Below are positions 60,610-64,000 of a stretch of DNA of 64,000 bases, piece by piece. The notes under the pieces were generated by a model. It was not told where the DNA came from. It worked only from the letters and a program-made list of their open reading frames with translations, and searched no databases. This DNA comes from Dichetophora obliterata (taxonomy: Eukaryota > Arthropoda > Insecta > Diptera > Sciomyzidae), in NCBI GenBank assembly GCA_963920525.1, contig OY986439.1:21852819-21916818 (forward strand), in the 5' to 3' direction. Each line of letters begins with the position of its first letter. Position 1 is the stretch's first letter. The position numbers and the translations under genes are program-made.

Positions 60610-61045
60610 TTAGAACATTTTCGCAAACGGACTAAATTTAAGGGTTTTGGTTGTATACATTAATTATTGTCTTTAAAAAGAGACTAGTTTACATATTTTA
60701 TAAATTCATATTAAATTTGGTTTTTTGCTTTTTTAAGAAATAAAAGAAAATTGAGATACTTAAATTCAGTTCTAGTTACATTTATTTACTATAGTAAAAA
60801 TAGAATAAAATGATAATCAGTACATAGCTCTTTCTAAGAAATTTAAGCGTTTTGATCTTATACATAATGTTCTTTAAAAGAAGACTAGTTTACGCAATTT
60901 TATAATTCATAAAGTTATTAAATTTGATTTTTTGCTTCTTTAAAAAATAAAATAAAAAAGATTAAAGTGTTGAGGTATTCAGTTTTAGTTACAGATTCTT
61001 AATTTAATAAAAATAAACTATTTTATTGTTAATATTCATTACATA
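60610..61045 (-). repeat. Two-copy ~220-nt tandem repeat, 3' flank of transposon gene
   Basis: Direct copies from about 60632 and 60845 share TTAAG.GTTTTG, ATACATTAATT/ATACATAATG, AAGACTAGTTTAC, TTTTTTGCTT.TTTAA and TTCAGTT.TAGTTACA. They lie directly downstream of the stop codon of the minus-strand DUF4806-like gene. They may be the subterminal repeats of the CACTA-like transposon, though no CACTA terminus was found. Confidence 0.6.
61022..61027 (-). terminator. Polyadenylation signal AATAAA
   Basis: AATAAA on the minus strand about 20 nt past the stop codon of the DUF4806-like gene (TAA at 61049-61047). Confidence 0.5.
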
Positions 61046-61046
61046 G

Positions 61047-62440
61047 TTATATCGCCTGCTTCTTGGAGTAGTTCAGTCTTTTGGTGAGCCGGTTATTGGC
61101 TTGTTGGAAAAACCCAATGCACGTCTTTTGGAACTCTTCATCAGTTGCTGCTTCGTATTTCTGACAGTATGCCTCTGTTGAATGATACCAAGTATAAGTA
61201 TAGATATTTTAAATTTGCCTTGTAACAAATATTACGTTTTACAGCAACCGTAACACTGAGAGGCTTGATGGCTTTTTTTTCTCCTGCTTCCTGCCAGGAA
61301 AACTGTTTTGCAACCTCATCCGTTAAAATATTTCTCCAGGCTTCCTTAATAAACGTTATCGAATTGGTACAAGTTTTTGTTGCTAGTTCCGCAACCTTTA
61401 AAAAGATGCATAAATATTTGTTTATGACAGTAAATAGTAATGGCATTCAGTACAATTTGCTAAGTCCTGCTAAACTGCTAAGTTAAGTTAACAGCTGTTG
61501 ATGTGAACGAACATTTTACAATCAAGTTCTAAACTGATATGTCAAAATCACAGGGCAGACAACTACAGCTAAAAATATGTTGTTTTAATAACTCGTGTAA
61601 CCAGTACTCAGTAATAAAAAATTTATTTTAATTTTTATTTTAGTGTGCGCTAACACTTTTGATACATTTTAAATCTCTACCAACCCCGTTGCAATTTTTT
61701 TCTTTTATTAATAAAGGACAGTTTTTAGACTTTGGAGCTGCAAATCAAAAATAATTTGCTACTTCTTAGAACTCATTGTCAAAACGATTCATCACTACAC
61801 TCAATAAATTTGAAGTTGCCGACTTAACAAATGTGTTAAGTTTAGCAAGTTAGCAGGACTAAGCAATTGTAGTGAATACCATAAATATATTTTATTTATA
61901 TATTATAAGGGTAACTTACTAAGTCGGCAAATTTATCATCAGACGATTCGATTTCGTTCTCGAATTGATTGAAGGCTGCCTTATCGTTGAATGGCGTTTT
62001 AGGAAGCACAACGTGCCGATTAACTACTTTGGCACTTGTAAGTGAAACTGTTTTGAGTTCCTCTAAGACACGTTTTAGTAATTTTTGTGTTATTTCATGC
62101 TCTGGAATATTACGAAAAGTGAAGAATTTTTATTTTGTACTTCAAAAACTAACGTACCTTTCAAAATTTTTATTTCATTGTTTTCAATTTGTGTTGTTAA
62201 GGTGAGAAATTCTGCAAAAAAAGGATTATGCATTATTAAGGAATAATAAACAATTTTAGAATATATGAGCTCACTTCCTTCAAAATGTGTTTTTAACTCA
62301 TCTAAATCTGAAAGAAAGAATTTAAAGTTATTAACTAGCGCATGGGACAATTTTATATGAATGTTACCTTTTTTGGTGACTAGATCTTCAAATGTTGGAT
62401 CGGCCTCCATAGCGGTTTTAAAAAAAGCATTGAAGTTCAT
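61047..62440 (-). CDS. DUF4806-like protein gene, six exons
   Basis: Spliced by eye on the minus strand: 62440-62368, 62307-62275, 62211-62158, 62101-61920, 61395-61236 and 61174-61047. All introns have GT-AG ends (60, 63, 56, 524 and 61 nt) and the phases fit. The total is 630 nt, giving 209 residues plus TAA. The product runs through AMEADPTFEDLVTKKDLDEL, VVNRHVVLPKTPFNDKAAFN, ADLVAELATKTCTNSITFIK, AWRNILTDEVAKQFSWQ and KKAIKPLSVTVAVKQAYCQK. The pattern of PL.T..EF..FE.., a W..I.TDEVA..FSW core and a final helical tail matches what I know of DUF4806 proteins, which are common in insects and of unknown function. The ATG sits right after an AG (TTTAG/ATG), so an N-terminal exon further upstream, outside the window, is likely. 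The 524-nt intron carries a 441-bp MITE. The frame is fully open, so it may still be expressed. Confidence 0.7.
61441..61881. mobile_element. 441-bp TWA-type MITE in an intron
   Basis: Ends TGGCATTCAGTACAATT and, inverted, TGGTATTCACTACAATT, with TAA on both sides (61438-61440 and 61882-61884). TGCTAAGTCCTGCTAA wording occurs on both arms. Removing it and one TAA leaves an intron of 80 nt, the same size as the other introns here. Confidence 0.8.
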
Positions 62441-64000
62441 CTAAATATGAATTAAAGGTAAAAAAATGAATTTGTTTCCTTCAAAATTGTTAATCATAAC
62501 GATTTTTTTTTCAATTTTATCTAAATTATGTTTATGTATTGAGCTGGAAAACTCAAGTTCGTTGCAAGATTGTATACCAAAATAACTCGATTTAATTGGT
62601 ATAGCAAAGAAATCAGTTAAGTTAAGAACTTCCTTGGATACTAATTCTGTGCTACCGTTGGAGTGAGTGATGGAACGAACGTTGAAAATTTTTGTTTTTA
62701 TTGCATAGTAATTATTTGGTCTTTCTGTGGACAAAAGGAAATGTTTTGCATTTACTGATTTCAAAAGGCCATTTTTAAGCTTTTTAGTTGTTATCAGTTT
62801 TGGTGTTGCATTAATGCTTTCTTCCACAAGGCGATTATATATCTGCGCCGCAATTTGATTTTTTTTCGACACATTTTTTTTACTTTTGACAAATAATTTT
62901 CGAATTTAAATGCGCTTATTGATTCAAGGCTGCCAAAGTTTAATGAGTCACTTCCCAAATGCGTTAGACAATGAAAATTAAATGTAAGAAACGAATCATC
63001 ATAAAGTGTAGGAATATTCTTCACAAATTCACAAAGCAATTTTTCTGCGCACGCGTTGTTTTCTACACACAGCTTTTCCTGTAGTAAAATTCGTATGCCC
63101 AGACTCAGCATTAAAAAGTGAGTGTATCTTTCTTCGTCTAAAATGTTATGTAGCACAAAAACTCCTGTGTATAGAAGGAACATTCTTAGTTCTGTGGCCT
63201 TAAAACGATCAATATCATTTAAGCTACGCGGACGTCTTGCAAATTCCGTGGGAATTTGATTGTACAAAAACTCAAGGCTTGAATTCAGTTTTATAATTTT
63301 TCTTTTTTCTAACGAGAAATTCTGATTTTTATTTTTGACCCACCCTATAATAAGAGTCTTGGTAACGCCTAGGCAAACTACATGCATGTAATCATTTGGA
63401 AATGATTTCACTATGTCAATAGGCAAGCTTTCTATTGAAATCGGATGCAAGGTTTTGTGGTGATTTTCATCCAAACGCAAACGAAAATCAGAATTGGTCC
63501 GAGGTGCGTATTCTCCATAACGAAATATCATTCTTCGATTGACTGATTCACCTTTTTGTGTGCATTTTAGACAACTAAAATATCCAGTATGTCCCTTTAT
63601 TGCGAGCACAAAAGATCTAGCTGGTGCATCACAATTGATTGAGCGACAATTAATCTTAAAATGCTTTCCTCTATAAGTTAGTCCCGTATTCATAAGGGTA
63701 ACCAATTCATCTACAAACCTCTGTAAGAATATGTTGGAATTAATAGACTTGCTGTTGCCACAATAAGCGCCAACAATCATGACATTAGGCGTTCCATTGG
63801 GATTAATTAAAATTGGCCATGTTTGTAGATTGGAGCTTTTTGCCAACGGAAGGCCATCAATATTAATATTTAGATTAATTTCATCGCAGTCGAAATCATT
63901 TTTATGCAAAAAATCAGTTAGGGTGTCCTCAATACCATAGTGAAAGTACTCACCACATCCCATTCTTTCTATAGGCGCCGCCTTGGGAGTGGCTTTCAAT
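62441..64000 (-). pseudogene. CACTA-type (Transposase_21-like) transposase, frameshifted, partial
   Basis: The main frame enters from the right edge and runs to a stop at 62794. It contains INLNINIDGLPLAKSSNLQ, TWPILINPNGTP, VGAYCGNSKS, NCDAPARSFVLAIKGHTGYF with the pair CLKC, SFPNDYMHVVCLGVTKTLI, FARRPRSLNDIDRFKATELR and FHCLTHLGSDSL. These are the landmarks of the tnp2/Transposase_21 group (IDG..., CDAPAR, KGHTG..C..C, DYMH.V.LGV). From 62872 the family C-terminus continues in another frame (YFGIQSCNELEF, then FIFLPLIHI and TAG at 62443-62441). One extra base in the A8 run at 62874-62881 would join the frames, so this is a one-nucleotide shift, real or a homopolymer error. The N-terminus lies beyond the window. 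Confidence 0.8.

Overview
The window looks like an AT-rich, repeat-dense insect chromosome, most likely a higher fly (Diptera). The clues are host-type introns of 56 to 80 nt with GT-AG ends, a glutamine-rich CAG/CAA protein, a fly-like start context (CAAAATG), and a mixture of hAT, piggyBac, CACTA, Kolobok/Mutator-like and non-LTR remnants. Nothing bacterial or viral was seen. Only three stretches look like genes that could make protein. These are the 5' part of a polyglutamine protein gene (minus strand, 2671-3801, running off the left edge), a two-gene transposon cassette at the right edge (minus strand, 61047-64000), and one short exon-like stretch at 57485-57594 (plus).

Layout: 0.4-1.6 kb is a decayed phrase repeat. 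2.1-2.4 and 7.3 kb are small piggyBac-type MITEs. 2.7-3.8 kb is the polyQ gene. 4.0-6.6 kb is a nearly perfect (AAT)n array of about 840 copies. 8.6-10.4 kb is a hAT-like TIR element that carries a receptor-like gene fragment. 10.5-12.3 kb is a TTTAAC/TTAAAC/TTTGAC hexamer satellite. 14.6-15.1 kb is a LINE endonuclease relic. 16-22 kb holds foldback and TTAA-flanked elements. 22.8-29.5 kb is one hAT element with other elements nested in it. 31.0-34.1 kb is a TA-flanked element. 36.5-40.0 kb is a Kolobok/Mutator-like element holding a second palindromic element. 41.4-46.5 kb is a four-level nest (hAT > piggyBac > hAT MITE > small TIR element). 47-60.5 kb is MITEs, tandem repeats and a TGGAGNTC-phrase foldback.

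The most interesting system is at 61-64 kb. A Transposase_21-like (CACTA) reading frame is followed at once (TAG then ATG, with the AG also readable as a splice acceptor) by a six-exon DUF4806-like frame of 209 residues. This arrangement resembles plant En/Spm, in which TNPD and TNPA arise from one transcript by alternative splicing. An independent MITE with a TAA duplication sits in one intron of the second gene.

Many boundaries are supported by target-site duplications read directly from the sequence: 8 bp for hAT, TTAA for piggyBac/Kolobok types, TWA for eight MITEs and TA for several others. Family names rest on such ends and on remembered motifs, not on database searches.
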